Shown: positions 50,051-61,143 of the stretch, piece by piece | Layout of the letters: every line of letters starts with the position of its first letter | Numbering within the stretch: the first letter of the stretch is position 1 | From: Cyrtodaria siliqua | Taxonomy: Eukaryota > Mollusca > Bivalvia > Adapedonta > Hiatellidae | Reading direction: 5' to 3' | Assembly: GCA_037043455.1 (NCBI GenBank) | Contig: JAWPHD010005066.1 | Span: 62,001 to 126,000, forward strand | DNA: 64,000 nt | The notes under the pieces: generated by a model | Told to the model about the DNA's origin: nothing | The model's database searches: none | The model's input: the letters and a program-made list of their open reading frames with translations, nothing else | Position numbers and translations under genes: made by a program

Positions 50051-50990
50051 ATTTAAAAAATATATAAAAAGCCAAAATATGTATTATTGTGTTGCAAGAA
50101 CATTTTTAAATTCCAAACATCATGATAACTTCAACATTTAAAACCGGAACAATTAAAATTGTGTCCCAAGTGCAAAATGATATCAATATTACTCTGCATT
50201 AACATGACCATCATGATGACAAGTCAATTTAATAGTTTAAGTCATTGTGAATTATTATATTATAAGGAACTATCTACAAATTTAACAAATATAAAATCTA
50301 CTTTGAAATTTAAGCACAGTCATACTTTAAATAACATGTATTTAAAAGTCAAAAAATGACAAAGATAATTAATTCTTAATATCAGAATAATATAAGTGTA
50401 CAGTCATGTAGAAACACAATTTATGATAGATTGGGTGGGAAATTAAGCTGGATAATCTTGCTGACTGGGTCAGTTAATTATTATTACCAGGTGGTATGCA
50501 ATTTCCTTTGATCTGATGCAGTATCATGCAGTATCCTGCAGAGATTATTCTATTAGAAACACATGTGTTCAAGAAATTGTGGTATTTTTGCATAAATAAC
50601 CAGTTATCATGTGTCTATATACCTAGGCAATGGTGTTCCTGTTGTCAACAGTGTATTATTTTTCAATGAAATTGTAACAATTTAAAACAATGAATTTGAA
50701 TGAGTTTATTTGAGTGAATATGCTGAAGGGGAATTGTTCCACACCTGTATATTGTAAGTATATAACTGTTTTATTTTTATTTTTATATGTCGGAAAATAG
50801 CAAGTTTTGCATTTTTCATCTGGTTAGGTAACAGTCGCCTGGAACTTTCGGAATCAGCCCCAGACCATCATCAGACCCATAACCTGACCTCCATTGGTAA
50901 ATGTTTAAATTTATGTTTGTGGGTCTGTCCTAAGGGTCTGGTGCTGATTCTAAGATATCCAGGCACCAAGTGCCTATTGGACTGCTACAG
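50051..50990. other. Intergenic stretch, no gene seen
   Basis: AT-rich with short frames of no recognisable family. CAGTATCATGCAGTATCCTG near 50518 is a small direct repeat. Confidence 0.45.
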
Positions 50991-50994
50991 TTAG

Positions 50995-53488
50995 GATGAT
51001 GTTCGACATTTCCATGAAAATGGGAGTAATGCAGGAATGACAGCGCTCGAAATCTCCATGAACATGAGAGTAATGCAGAAATGACTGCGGTCGACATCTC
51101 TATGAAAAGGAGAGTAATGCAGGAATAACAGCGCTCGACATCTCTGTAAAAGTGAGAGTAATGTGCAATGACAGCGCTTGACATCTCCATAAAAATGGGA
51201 GTGATGCAGAAATGACAGCGCTCGACATCTCCATGATAATGGGAGTAATGCAGAAATGACAGCACTCGACATCTCCGTGAAAATGAGAGTAATGCAGAAA
51301 TGACAGCTCTCGACATCTCCATGAAAATGACAGCATTCGACATCTCCATGATAATGGGAGTAATGCAGAAATGACCGCACGACATCTCCATGATAATGGG
51401 AGTAATGCATAAATGACCGCACGACATCTCCATGATAATGGGAGTAATGTAGAAATGACATCGCTCGACATCTCCTTGAAAATGGGAGTAATGCAGAAAT
51501 GACAGCGCTCGACATCTCCTTGAAAATGAGAGTAAAGCAGAAATGACAGCGCTCGACATCTCTATGAAATGACTGTAATGCAGGAATAACAACGGTCGAC
51601 ATCTCTGTAAAAGTGAGAGTAATGCGCAATGACAGCGCTCGACATCTCCATAAAAATGGGAGTGATGCAGAAATGACAGCGCTCGTCATTTCTGTGAATA
51701 TGAGAGTCATGCAGAAATGACAGTGCTCGACGTCTCCATGAAAATGAGAGTAATGCAGAAATGGCAGCGCTCGACATCTCCATGAAACTGAGAGTAATGC
51801 AGAAATGACAGCGGTCGACATCTCTATGAAATGACTGTAATGCAGGAATAACAACGGTCGACATCTCTGTAAAAGTGAGAGTAATGCGCAATGACAGCGC
51901 TCGACATCTCCATCAAAATTGGAGTGATGCAGAAATGACAGCACTCGTCATTTCTGTGAAAATGAGAGTCATGCAGAAATGACAGTGCTCGACGTCTCCA
52001 TGAAAATGAGAGTAATGCAGAAATGGCAGCGCTCGACATCTCCATGAAAATGAGAGTAATGCAGAAATGACAGCGGTCGACATCTCCATAAAAATGGGAG
52101 TAATGCAGAAATGACAGCGGTCGACATCTCCCTGATAATGGGAGTAATGCAGGAATGACAGCGGTCGACATCTCCATGAAAATAGGAGTAATGCAGAAAT
52201 GACAGCAGTCGACATCGCCATGATAATGGGAGTAATACAGAAATGACAGCGGTCGACATCTCCATAAAATGCGAGTAATGCATGAATGACAGCGGTCGAC
52301 ATCTCCATAAAATGGGAGTAATGCAGAAATGACAGCGGTCAACATCTCCATGAAAATAAGAGTAATGCAGAAATGACAGCGGTCGACATCTCCATAAAAT
52401 GTGAGTAATGCAGAAATGACAGCGGTCGACATCTCTATGATAATGGGAGTAATGCAGGAATGGCAGCGCTCGACATGTCCATGAAAATGAGAGTAATGCA
52501 GGAATGACAGCGGTCGACATCTCCATGATAATGGGAGTAATGCAGGAATGGCAGCGCTCGACATGTCCATGAAAATGAGAGTAATGCAGGAATGACAGCG
52601 GTCGACATCTCCATAAAATGGGAGAAATACAGAAATGACAGCGGTCGACATCTCCATGAAAATGAGAGTAATGCAGAATTGACAGTGGTCGACATCTCCA
52701 TGAAAATAGGAGTAATGCAGAAATGACAGCAGTCGACATCGCCATGATAATGGGAGTAATGCAGAAATGACAGCGGTCGACATCTCCATAAAATGAGAGT
52801 AATGCATGAATGACAGCGGTCGACATCTCCATAAAATGGGAGTAATGCAGAAATGACAGCAAATATCATCTCCATGAAAATGGGAGTAATGCAGAAATGA
52901 CAGCGGTCGACATCTCCATAAAATGTGAGTAATGCAGAAATGACAGCGGTCGACATCTCTATGATAATGGGAGTAATGCAGGAATGGCAACGCTCGACAT
53001 GTTCATGAAAATGAGAGTAATGCAGGAATGACAGCGGTCGACATCTCCATGATAATGGGAGTAATGCAGAAATGGCAGCGCTCGACATGTCCATGAAAAT
53101 GAGAGTAATGCAGGAATGACAGCGGTCGACATCTCCATAAAATGGGAGAAATACAGAAATGACAGCGGTCGACATCTCCATGAAAATGAGAGTAATGCAG
53201 AATTGACAGTGGTCGACATCTCCATGAAAATAGGAGTAATGCAGAAATGACAGCAGTCGACATCGCCATGATAATGGGAGTAATGCAGAAATGACAGCGG
53301 TCGACATCTCCATAAAATGAGAGTAATGCATGAATGACAGCGGTCGACATCTCCATAAAATGGGAGTAATGCAGAAATGACAGCAATCATCATCTCCATG
53401 AAAATGGGAGTAATGCAGAAATGAAAGCGGTCGACATCTCGATAAAATGTGAGTAATGCAGAAATTACAGCGGTCGACATCTCCATGA
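50995..53488. repeat. 44-bp tandem array, about 57 units
   Basis: Unit GACAGCGGTCGACATCTCCA then TGAAAATGAGAGTAATGCAG and AAAT, with 43-base variants. All three minus-strand frames lack stops for long distances, giving overlapping frames of 388, 360, 317 and 297 codons made of phase-shifted versions of CHFCITPI, MEMSTAVISALL and FSWRCRPLSFLHYSHF. I regard the frames as a consequence of a stop-free unit. Two sub-blocks, GCGCTCGACATC (50995-52070) and GCGGTCGACATC (52070-53488), mark separate amplifications. Confidence 0.95.
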
Positions 53489-53795
53489 GCACACGTAAAA
53501 CAATGGACGTGAGACATATACCCGTGAGGAATTTCCTAACTAGGCATGGGACCCTTACGAGACATTTTGAAACGTCAACTTTGGTCGGACACCCGCAACA
53601 CCCCCCATAACAAATTGTTAGGATATACTTTAAATCGAGAGCATTTATTTAGTGTCGATTTATTTAAATCGTTCCATTTATTTAAATTTGGTGCAGTCCA
53701 TGTTAAATAGTGAAAAAAAATCATGTTTTTGATCTAAATATATATTTTTTTAAAACGGCGCACCATTGTTTCATTTCATAATTTCAGTCCATTAT
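53489..53795. other. Intergenic stretch, no gene seen
   Basis: Spacer with TTTATTTAAAT-type words; no frame. Confidence 0.4.
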
Positions 53796-54185
53796 TTATT
53801 TTGAAAAACTTTGCCGCGATGTGTTGGCGAACATTGCCGCAACTTTGCAGCGAACATCACCACAAGCATCGCCAGAACAGTGCAGAGAAACATTTTATGC
53901 AAATGAAGTTTGCTGCAAAGTTGCAGCGAACATCGCAAGAAGATTACAGCTAAAAGCGTTATGCAAATGAAGTTTGCTGCAAATTTGCCGCACACTTTTA
54001 CCATGCAAATGAGGTCTGCGGCAAAGTTGCGGTGAACATCGCCGGAACATCACCATATATTTGCATATTTGTTCGCTGCGGCATGATAAAAGTGTACCGC
54101 AACATCGCCGCAAACTTGTTCGCCGCAGCTTTGCAGCAATGTTTGCCGCAGAGTTGCAGCAAATAGTCGCCAGAAGCCTATATTT
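53796..54185. repeat. Degenerate GCCGCAA/GCAGCGAAC repeat
   Basis: CGAACATTGCCGCAACTTTG, GCAAATGAAGTTTGCTGCAA and GCAGCGAACATCGC recur irregularly with inverted versions such as TTGCCGCAGAGTTGCAGC. Similar to 49405-49600. Reverse frames of up to 141 codons overlap it without family support. Confidence 0.6.
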
Positions 54186-54829
54186 TTGGTAAGGGAATGT
54201 TTTACATAACTGATAAACAGGTTGTGTGTAAACATTAAAACTAGGCGCGTTCAAAATTGAGTAGACCATGGTATAACTGCCGAATCTGTCATTTATAACA
54301 CGTCTGAAATATACCGGCATTTATAGCACGGTTTCGGCTCAGACCTTCAGGTTTATGAAAAATTAAACGTAAGCAAGAACAAAGGAAAACCATTAATAAA
54401 TACAATAAATAATCTATAATAAAACATTTCTGTGTTCTAATTAAAGATTGTTTCGAACATAAATAGTCAGCTCTGAATTAATACAATAGTATGTATTAAT
54501 ACAGAAATCAGGAAATTATAATGGGGTCCGAATCAGCCAGGTACCGAACGTTTAAGTGGCCTAATTTCAATGTAAAGTGGCTAACTTGTAAAATACATAG
54601 TACTACATTTCTACAAAGTGTTTTCACTATATGATCATGGATCGCAACAGTTACCAAAAGACAGAATTGCTCCCATGTGCAGTCTATTGTGTGTGTTCGA
54701 TTGCGCAATGCGACAATGTGTATACAAAATGACGTCATCACTTTCTGTGTACTCCATATGGCTGGTAACTAGCCTCTCCCATTGCTGTATACTTCTACAG
54801 TCAAATTTGCATTAAATCAGAGACATACA
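54186..54829. other. Intergenic stretch, no gene seen
   Basis: No recognised frame or element. Confidence 0.4.
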
Positions 54830-54882
54830 GACAGACAAGACAGACGGACGGACGGATCGACGGACGGACGGACAGACAGACG
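54830..54882. repeat. (CAGA)/(ACGG) microsatellite
   Basis: CAGACAGACAAGACAGACGG then GACGGATCGACGGACGG; probably the end of the neighbouring element, like 13943-13990. Confidence 0.8.
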
Positions 54883-55330
54883 CTATGTTCATTTTAGGTT
54901 TCACTCGTGTGGCCGTCATAGTTTGCAGGTATATTGGCAAATATGAGAGAATGAACCTAATTTACTTTGGAGTTTATTGTGTTAAAGGTTAAAGTCGACA
55001 AGATCTGATCATGACAAAACATATCCGCACAATTACTCTTCAAACTATGTAGTCACGTTCCTCAAATTTCACCTCTTTCTTTTGAGGTATGTTGTGGTCA
55101 TAGGTCAAAAGTCACCATGACACGTTAATGGTGTACTTTATCCGCCATACGATACTCTTTAACCTCTGTAGCTACGTACATCAAATTCACAGGTAGACTG
55201 GCTTTGGTGAGAGGATGAGGCTTATTTATGTTTGGGTCACTAGGTCATAAGCCAAAGTCACCATGACACGAACAAGAAAAAACGTGTCCTAAGATTACTC
55301 TTTTACAACTGATGGACTCGTCATTGTTTT
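54883..55330. repeat. About 145-bp repeat, 3 units
   Basis: Units contain AAAGTCACCATGACACG (about 55110 and 55255; a degenerate one near 54995), preceded by GGTCATAGGTCAAAA or AGGTCATAAGCCA. This is a non-autonomous element body of a type common in molluscs. Confidence 0.65.
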
Positions 55331-55554
55331 ATAGGGGCCCTCGTGGTAACTGAGTTCAGTAGACAATCAGGGTCTGGACTGTATCATTCGAATACTTGGA
55401 ATATAAGAATGTATACAAATAAGTGATCTAAACACTACACATTAGTCACTCACATTAGTTGACTTATAATTAAGTAGCCACTGACGCTAATTCCAGAATT
55501 TAATGTTTAGTTAAACACTTATTTTACATCGATTGTAACAAAAGTTTTCTGAAC

Positions 55555-55690
55555 TTATTTTAATCACTCTCGATGTCTTCCTGGGTGGAACCAGCACTAG
55601 GCAAATGCAGATAAAGTGACAGGGACACAATAATATGGTCATGTCAGGGATCGAAACCATGACTTGATCATGCGTTCAATGCTCCGCCAC
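55555..55690 (-). mobile_element. SINE, second family
   Basis: TATTTTAATCACTCTCGATG, TTCCTGGGTGGAACCAGCAC, GGCAAATGCAGATAAAGTG and GGGATCGAAACC are the reverse complement of the body and head at 6611-6800. Confidence 0.85.
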
Positions 55691-55699
55691 AAGAAAAAG

Positions 55700-56240
55700 G
55701 CTCTCCACTTTAATGTGTGACTGTTACTTCTTAATGCTGTGGCCGTCGTTTACCAACACTATAATAAACCTTTGTTATAGTAAAAATGTTCTGCTAATTA
55801 TCCGTTAATTATCAAAAAAACATTTTCTATCTGTACTTTTAAACTAAAATAACCTATTTAAAACAATATCATACAGAAGGCAGAATCAGGTTTCCATCTT
55901 TTTATAAAACGCGTAAAACATGTCCTAGTCTGTTTTATAAATATGTTTATACAATAATTGATTTAAAGGGACACAGTAATCTTTGTATTTTTTTAAAACT
56001 CACGGCGTCCCGTTAGGTGTTCTACAAAACTTGCATTTGTTCAATCATTAATATCAATTATCAGAATAGTTTTAAGCACATTGTTATCGTACCATACGTC
56101 ATTGTATATTAAACACCTATTCAACAAAGTTAGTTAATGCGAAGCGATAAAACAAAATAACGTACATAGTGAAGTGGGAAGAGATGAAACAATAATGAAG
56201 AAACATAGTGTAGCTGTAGTTAGTGCTGAGTTTATTAATA
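55700..56240. other. Intergenic stretch with one MITE end
   Basis: TTAAAGGGACACAGTAATCT at 55963, followed by CACGGCGTCCCGTTAG, matches in reverse the segment at 25740-25795. The partner end is not seen here. No gene. Confidence 0.5.
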
Positions 56241-56249
56241 TGTACAGTA

Positions 56250-56995
56250 ACATTGTATGACTATGTAATTTAATTTACATGAGCCGTGTATCTTTATGTA
56301 CATGAACAGTATATGACTTCGACATGAACCGTGTAACTGTATGTACATGAACAGCGTATGACTACGACATGAACAATATATGACTATGCACATGAACAGT
56401 ATATGAATATGTACACGAGCAGTAAATGAGTATGTACATGCACAGTATATGACTATGTGCATAAACAGTATATGACTATGTACATGAACAGTTTTTGACT
56501 ATATACATGAACAATGTATGACTATGTACATGACGATATACGACCATGTACATGACGAGTATATGCATATGTACATGAACAGTATACGAATATGTACATG
56601 AACAGTATATGAATATGTACATGAACAGTATACGAATATGTACATGAACATTATACGACTATGTGCATGAACAGTATATGATTATATACATGAACAATAT
56701 ATGACTATGTACATGTACATTATAAGAATAGGTACATGAACAGTATATGACTATGTACATGAACAGTATACGACTATGTACATGCTCACTATACGAATAT
56801 GTACATGACCAGTATACGATATGTACATGAACAGTGTACGGTTATGAACATAAACAGTATATGGCTATGCACATGAACAGTAAATGACTATGTACATGAA
56901 CAGTATAAAAATATTTACATGAAGAGTATACGAATATGTTCATGAACATTGTACGACTATGTGCATGAACAGTATACAATTATGTTCCTGAACAG
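56250..56995. repeat. 23-bp tandem array, about 32 units
   Basis: Unit GAACAGTATATGACTATGTA plus CAT, variably diverged. It ends immediately before the viral block. Confidence 0.93.
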
Positions 56996-57130
56996 CTGTT
57001 GGATCGTGCACTCGAGTTTGTAATTTCATATTTAACAACTGTCTCGCTTGCTTTTTGATTCATTGCTTTCTGCAAGTATTTAATTAATCGTTCTTTAGAT
57101 TTCTTCAATAAGACGAAAACGATGGAATGA

Positions 57131-57607
57131 ACAGAATCTCTATTACACCTGTACTTAAACGAGAAACTAAAGGAACATGGACAATGGCGCGGATCTTTTT
57201 ACGGACAAAAAGAAAATAACGCTGTCTTAAATAAAATAAAACCGTGTATTAAGGAGATTGAGGAACAGTACAGGCGAGAACACGTTTATGAAGATTTCTT
57301 ATCACCGGCGAATTCAAAAGAGACAGTGTTCGCTCTGATGGACGACATCGTGATTTTAGATGATATCCATTGGGGTCGTGTTTTGTCGATATTTGCGTGT
57401 GCTGGACTATTGTTCGAAGAGTGTATCACTCACGCCCATTTCAATAAGCTGTACATAATTTTGGACAACGTCGTTTGTCATTTGCACGTCAGAAAAGTGG
57501 AAGATTGGATCTGCGCCAAAGGTGGATGGATGATGTTCCCTTACGAACCGAAGCATAACAAACATTCGTTGCACTCTGTTACTATTTATTATTGCCATTT
57601 GGAATAA
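57131..57607 (+). pseudogene. Bcl-2-like apoptosis regulator, probably viral
   Basis: Uninterrupted 158-codon frame. HWGRVLSIFACAGLLFEE (about 57368-57421) has the BH1 pattern of Bcl-2 family proteins, whose hallmark is a W-G-R core before a helix. DWICAKGGWMMF (about 57503-57538) matches BH2. An N-terminal amphipathic helix, LLHLYLNEKLKEHG (57140-57181), fits helix 1/BH4. I see no clear BH3 L-x-x-x-G-D and no C-terminal membrane anchor. Bcl-2 proteins control mitochondrial outer membrane permeability; pro- or anti-death activity cannot be read from this. There is no in-frame ATG between the stop at 57128 and the first at 57338, so the start is lost, shifted or in an upstream exon. Its stop lies 6 bases from the convergent ORF at 57614, a viral-style packing. 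Confidence 0.65.
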
Positions 57608-57613
57608 AATGGT

Positions 57614-57952
57614 TTAAATTCTGAACGTTGTCATATCAATGTTATTAATGTCCTGATCAACTTGTCTAGTGTTTCTTCTTTGGGCTAATCTACGATTTTC
57701 ATCGGGATCGGAATTAGTTGTGATCCTTCTCTTTAGAGAATTGTCATCTCCTGCCTCTGGAGGGATGGATGCAATGAAATGTTCCAAGTATCTCTCTATG
57801 TGCGTTCTTCCGATTAAGAGATACGCAATAGCATAACTTCTGTTGTCTTTCGAAATAACAGTACTCAGCATAAAGTCAACGGATTCAGTTAATTTGTACA
57901 ACTCTTCCATAATGGTGTATTCGCATACAGTTTTATCTAGCAATTCAATCAT
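57614..57952 (-). pseudogene. Viral-type ORF, function unknown
   Basis: 112-codon frame starting MIELLDKTVCEYTIMEELYK and ending in a charged tail (SLKRRI, ENRRLAQRRNTRQ) that could be a nuclear localisation signal. Not recognised. Frames of similar composition continue upstream on the same strand (58016-58213, 58260-58825), so it may be the 3' end of a larger broken gene. Convergent with the Bcl-2-like frame. Confidence 0.45.
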
Positions 57953-58015
57953 TTTGTAATGGCTTTCTCTGAAACAAGCTGTTAAAGTTTTCTTTAGATA
58001 TTTCGCCCGAATTTC

Positions 58016-58213
58016 TTAAAGTGTATTTTTTTCGTTCGTTTCCAGTATCTTATACTCCTCGGGCCGTAGAGCATAACAGTTCACCAGTCTAAATCCTCGT
58101 CGAGGATAACATATCGGTATAACTTCGGCAATACTCATTTTAAGCCTATTGAGAAGAAAAGCATTCTCTCCATCGACACATAACTGAATATTTACTGTTT
58201 GGAACCCATCCAT
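58016..58213 (-). pseudogene. Viral-type ORF fragment, function unknown
   Basis: 65 codons including DGENAFLLNRLKMSIAEVIP and GFRLVNCYALRPEEY, globular-looking composition. Separated from its neighbours by stops and shifts. Probably part of the same decayed reading unit as 58260-58825. Confidence 0.4.
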
Positions 58214-58259
58214 CCAGTCGTTACAGATTGCAAGTAGACATTATTGCATTGGCATGTCG

Positions 58260-58825
58260 TTAAACAAATTCACGCAAGCAAAAAAATGTGCTGTCACTTA
58301 AAAAACATAACTCTTCTCCTACTATCGAATACTGATTTGGATTTGAAGTCGACAAAAAGCGCCTGACATGTTCGTTTAGTTGCAATCTACACCATCGAGT
58401 TCCGTTGAAATAGTTCGCAAAATATGCCTTCTCGTTTTCGTCTTCAAGGTCTTCACAGAAAGACAATGCGACGTGTTGAGCCTCATAGCATTTAGCCAAC
58501 GGAATCATTTCGTTTCGGTAGCCTAAAATGTCCAGATGATAATCAAACAACTCCCGGTGTTGAGGACTAGAGAGCGCATTAATTTTGACTTTCCTTAAAT
58601 CGCTTGTTGGAGTCCAAGTCAAAAGTTTGAGAATGTAATTTTGAATGGCGTTGTCGTCATCGCATTGATTACAGAGTGGTATCTGATTGATAAATTCAAA
58701 CTGCGTTTGGATGGACAGCATCCAGCGCATTTACGAATTAGATGATGATCAAACTGAGCAAATTTGATTTCAAAGCCAAACTGTACAAGTCCACGTCTGG
58801 TATTCTCACGACGAATGTGTCTCAT
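58260..58825 (-). pseudogene. Viral-type ORF, frameshifted, function unknown
   Basis: Two overlapping frames: 58619-58825 begins MRHIRRENTRRGLVQFGFEI; 58260-58730 (156 codons) continues with balanced, non-repetitive composition (for example HRELFDYHLDILGYRNEMIP and YFANYFNGTRWCRLQLNEHV). The overlap suggests one gene broken by a shift near 58715. Codon use and the lack of repeats distinguish it from chance frames in this window. Not recognised. Confidence 0.5.
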
Positions 58826-59179
58826 TGACTAAATAATAATTCAATCTTGCTTCAGCTCTCGGATTATTCTTCATAGTGCATCGATTCTCTCACATCATGT
58901 TTAGATACAGCCATGTTTGAACTTTCATGCGGATTTTAACACTAACATACTCCTTCAAATATTTTTTTCTCATCCACCCGAAATTCGGGCCCAGTAACTC
59001 AGAGAAAGTCAACTTGAGCTTTCAACCGCCGATGTATACGTTCTGGCGAGGTAAATGCTCATGATCATAGCTACGATCAGATCGTCGGTAGAATGTATGT
59101 TTTTCCAGGGAACATTTTTTCTTGGGGACAGAACTTAAAATCTCTGAGGTTATGTTCAAGATATTCGATTTTGTTTTTA
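58826..59179. other. Decayed sequence inside the viral block
   Basis: No frame longer than about 40 codons that I can support; it lies between the terminase remnant and the 58260-58825 gene. Confidence 0.4.
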
Positions 59180-60342
59180 CCACTTCAATTCAAATGGTAA
59201 GAATGTAGCAGGTTTGAAAACCACACGAGCTTCTCGTTAATGCGCTGTATGGTTTGCGAAAATATAGTGAACTTATTTAACAGAGTGTATCCGGCTCTTT
59301 CATGCAATTCCTTCGTTAAACGATTTTCAGAGGGTGTATAGTACAACTATACATTCATCTCGCTCGTCCTAAAACAAGCTTTAAACTTATCATATATAAC
59401 GACGCAGTTCTTCTTTGGGAATTGTTTTCGACGGCTACAAAAAAGTTCTTATTAACCACATTCTGCAAACCGTCTCCCATTGTCTTGTTGGAAACAGCCA
59501 AAATACATGGCGCATACATCTAAGAATCATCACGACCATGAGCTTGTTCACCTGAAGCAGCTCTTCGGATTCTATAAACTTGTGATCGAGGTATAAAACG
59601 CAAGGAGTTTGTTCTTTGTTAATCAACACGCCATCAAACCGATTCCACTGGAAAGCGAATCGCAGTAATTTGGATCGAGATAGATGCACAGGTTCTTCAC
59701 ACAGGTAGAGTCGTTGATAATATACAGATTGTATTTCGTGTAAGTGAGAAATCTTTCGGAAAGCGGACACGGTTTTATCGGTCAGATTTTGGTCAGAGAT
59801 GGCAGACCCGTCATTATGCCTAACTCGTCTTTATAACTTGAACTCGACCTCGCGGCATATTTCAAATGCTCTACGTTGTTACAGATATAGTATACGTGCT
59901 ACAAATTGATATCCTTTCTACATTTTAGACTTCTCGTAACTTTGTGGTTTAGGGTGAAGTAAGAAATATGATCTTTGTCTCCTCTTTCTGACCGTGTGCT
60001 AATATGCTACCGTATCTGTTCTTGTTAATAGAAAACGCCTCATCCACTATCAAAATGTAAGGATTATCACCACGCAGAGCGTTGTCGTTTCTCTTCTCTT
60101 TAGCCAGAAATTAATTAAATTCTCTCCGATTGAAACAAATCATTCTTTGAATTCAGGATCAGATCGATAACGTTTAAATTTCGTCCCCGGTGCTTGAGCA
60201 TCTTCGATTTAAAGAACCGACATCCTGAAAATATTTGTTGAAAAAATTGTACAAAAGAGTATGATAATGGACCTTTGGAAACGGCCGAGCACGACACATA
60301 CAATATATTGCAGTCTCGGTTTGATTGAGACTGTTCATGCAC
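59180..60342 (-). pseudogene. Herpesvirus-like terminase large subunit, broken
   Basis: The terminase large subunit packages viral DNA into capsids, using an N-terminal ATPase and a C-terminal RNase H-like nuclease. Signatures occur in the expected order on the minus strand but in different frames: 60115-60342 (NILYVSCSAVSKG); about 60033-60063, PYILIVDEAF, a Walker B; about 59952-59976, TKIIFLTSP, like motif III; about 59669-59690, IYLDPN, like the first nuclease aspartate; 59435-59770, LYLDHKFIESEELLQVNKLM; and about 59415-59438, VAVENNSQ, very like the conserved herpesviral acidic nuclease motif. At least four frame changes and a stop after motif III show it is dead. The Walker A part is missing: unrelated repeat sequence begins near 60312. 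A malacoherpesvirus origin is inferred from host type. Confidence 0.75.
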
Positions 60343-60600
60343 GGTAATGAAATATGCTAGCTACCGCTCACGCCCTCTAACCCCGGGTTGAGAGGAATTC
60401 AATATTGATAAAATCAATATTACATAATTTTAACCATCCCGAAGATTGCATGCATATAGCGGTGGACATAGAGATTACCCCGCCCACCACCCCCCCCACC
60501 CCCCCCCCCCCCCACACACATGTTCAGCGGCGTATGGCCCCAGTATCTAACAAAATACTATGCCCCGAAGAGCGAAATAAACAAAATGGAATTTAGTTGG
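60312..60600. repeat. Dispersed repeat and C-rich tract within viral block
   Basis: CTCGGTTTGATTGAGACTGT followed by TCATGCACGGTAATG resembles 751-800 at the other end of the window. At 60480-60530 lies a C-rich tract with runs of 8 and about 16 C, a G-quadruplex candidate on the minus strand. The segment separates the terminase remnant from the upstream viral ORFs. Confidence 0.55.
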
Positions 60601-60633
60601 GAGCAGCGGTTATGAAGCCTGCATATCACAAGC

Positions 60634-61143
60634 TCAAAAGTACAACTCATCGCGATTAACATAGGTTGGCTGATCATCAAAATAGTTCACAGATTTTATG
60701 ATCACATTATCGATGGCGTCCGATCTGTATTTTTTCGAGTATAAATGGAAGGTGGTAAACGATCGGTTGCACGAGGTAAGCATCCGTGAACAAAGAAAGC
60801 TCTGCTCAAAGAATTTCACGATATTATCATTATCGTACCCCATTTCCTCCTTATGTACGTAAAGCAAATGTATTAACATGATGACATGTTTCGGCAACAG
60901 TTCACTTACACGGGTTTCGATTCTATAAAACAATCGAATCAGTTCGTGGTGTATTTCACTGCATTCCTTTATATGATCGACGCTCTGAATTAGTGCCGAT
61001 TTCAACTCCTGACCATACATGAGACATGTGTTTACTGAAGTTCTGTTGTTGTTCACCGAATTTGTTTTAATATTATCCGAATCGTTGATTAGAGTCACCG
61101 CGACAGCATCGGGTACGACAATCGATCTTCGCTTTTCAAACAT
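60634..61143 (-). pseudogene. Viral-type ORF of 169 codons, function unknown
   Basis: The longest clean non-repeat frame in the block, starting MFEKRRSIVV and ending YVNRDELYF. Predicted mostly helical, with ELLPKHVIMLIHLLYVHKEE as a hydrophobic segment; no signal peptide. Not recognised. It overlaps the 3' end of the broken frames at 61110-61870. Confidence 0.5.

Noticed and set aside
51824..53517. Long minus-strand ORFs of 388 and 360 codons as protein genes
   Set aside because: They lie wholly in a 44-bp tandem array and equivalent frames are open in other phases. No domain or start context.
57131..57607. Ordinary host Bcl-2 gene
   Set aside because: Not excluded, but the 6-base gap to a convergent viral-type ORF and the surrounding viral remnants favour viral origin.
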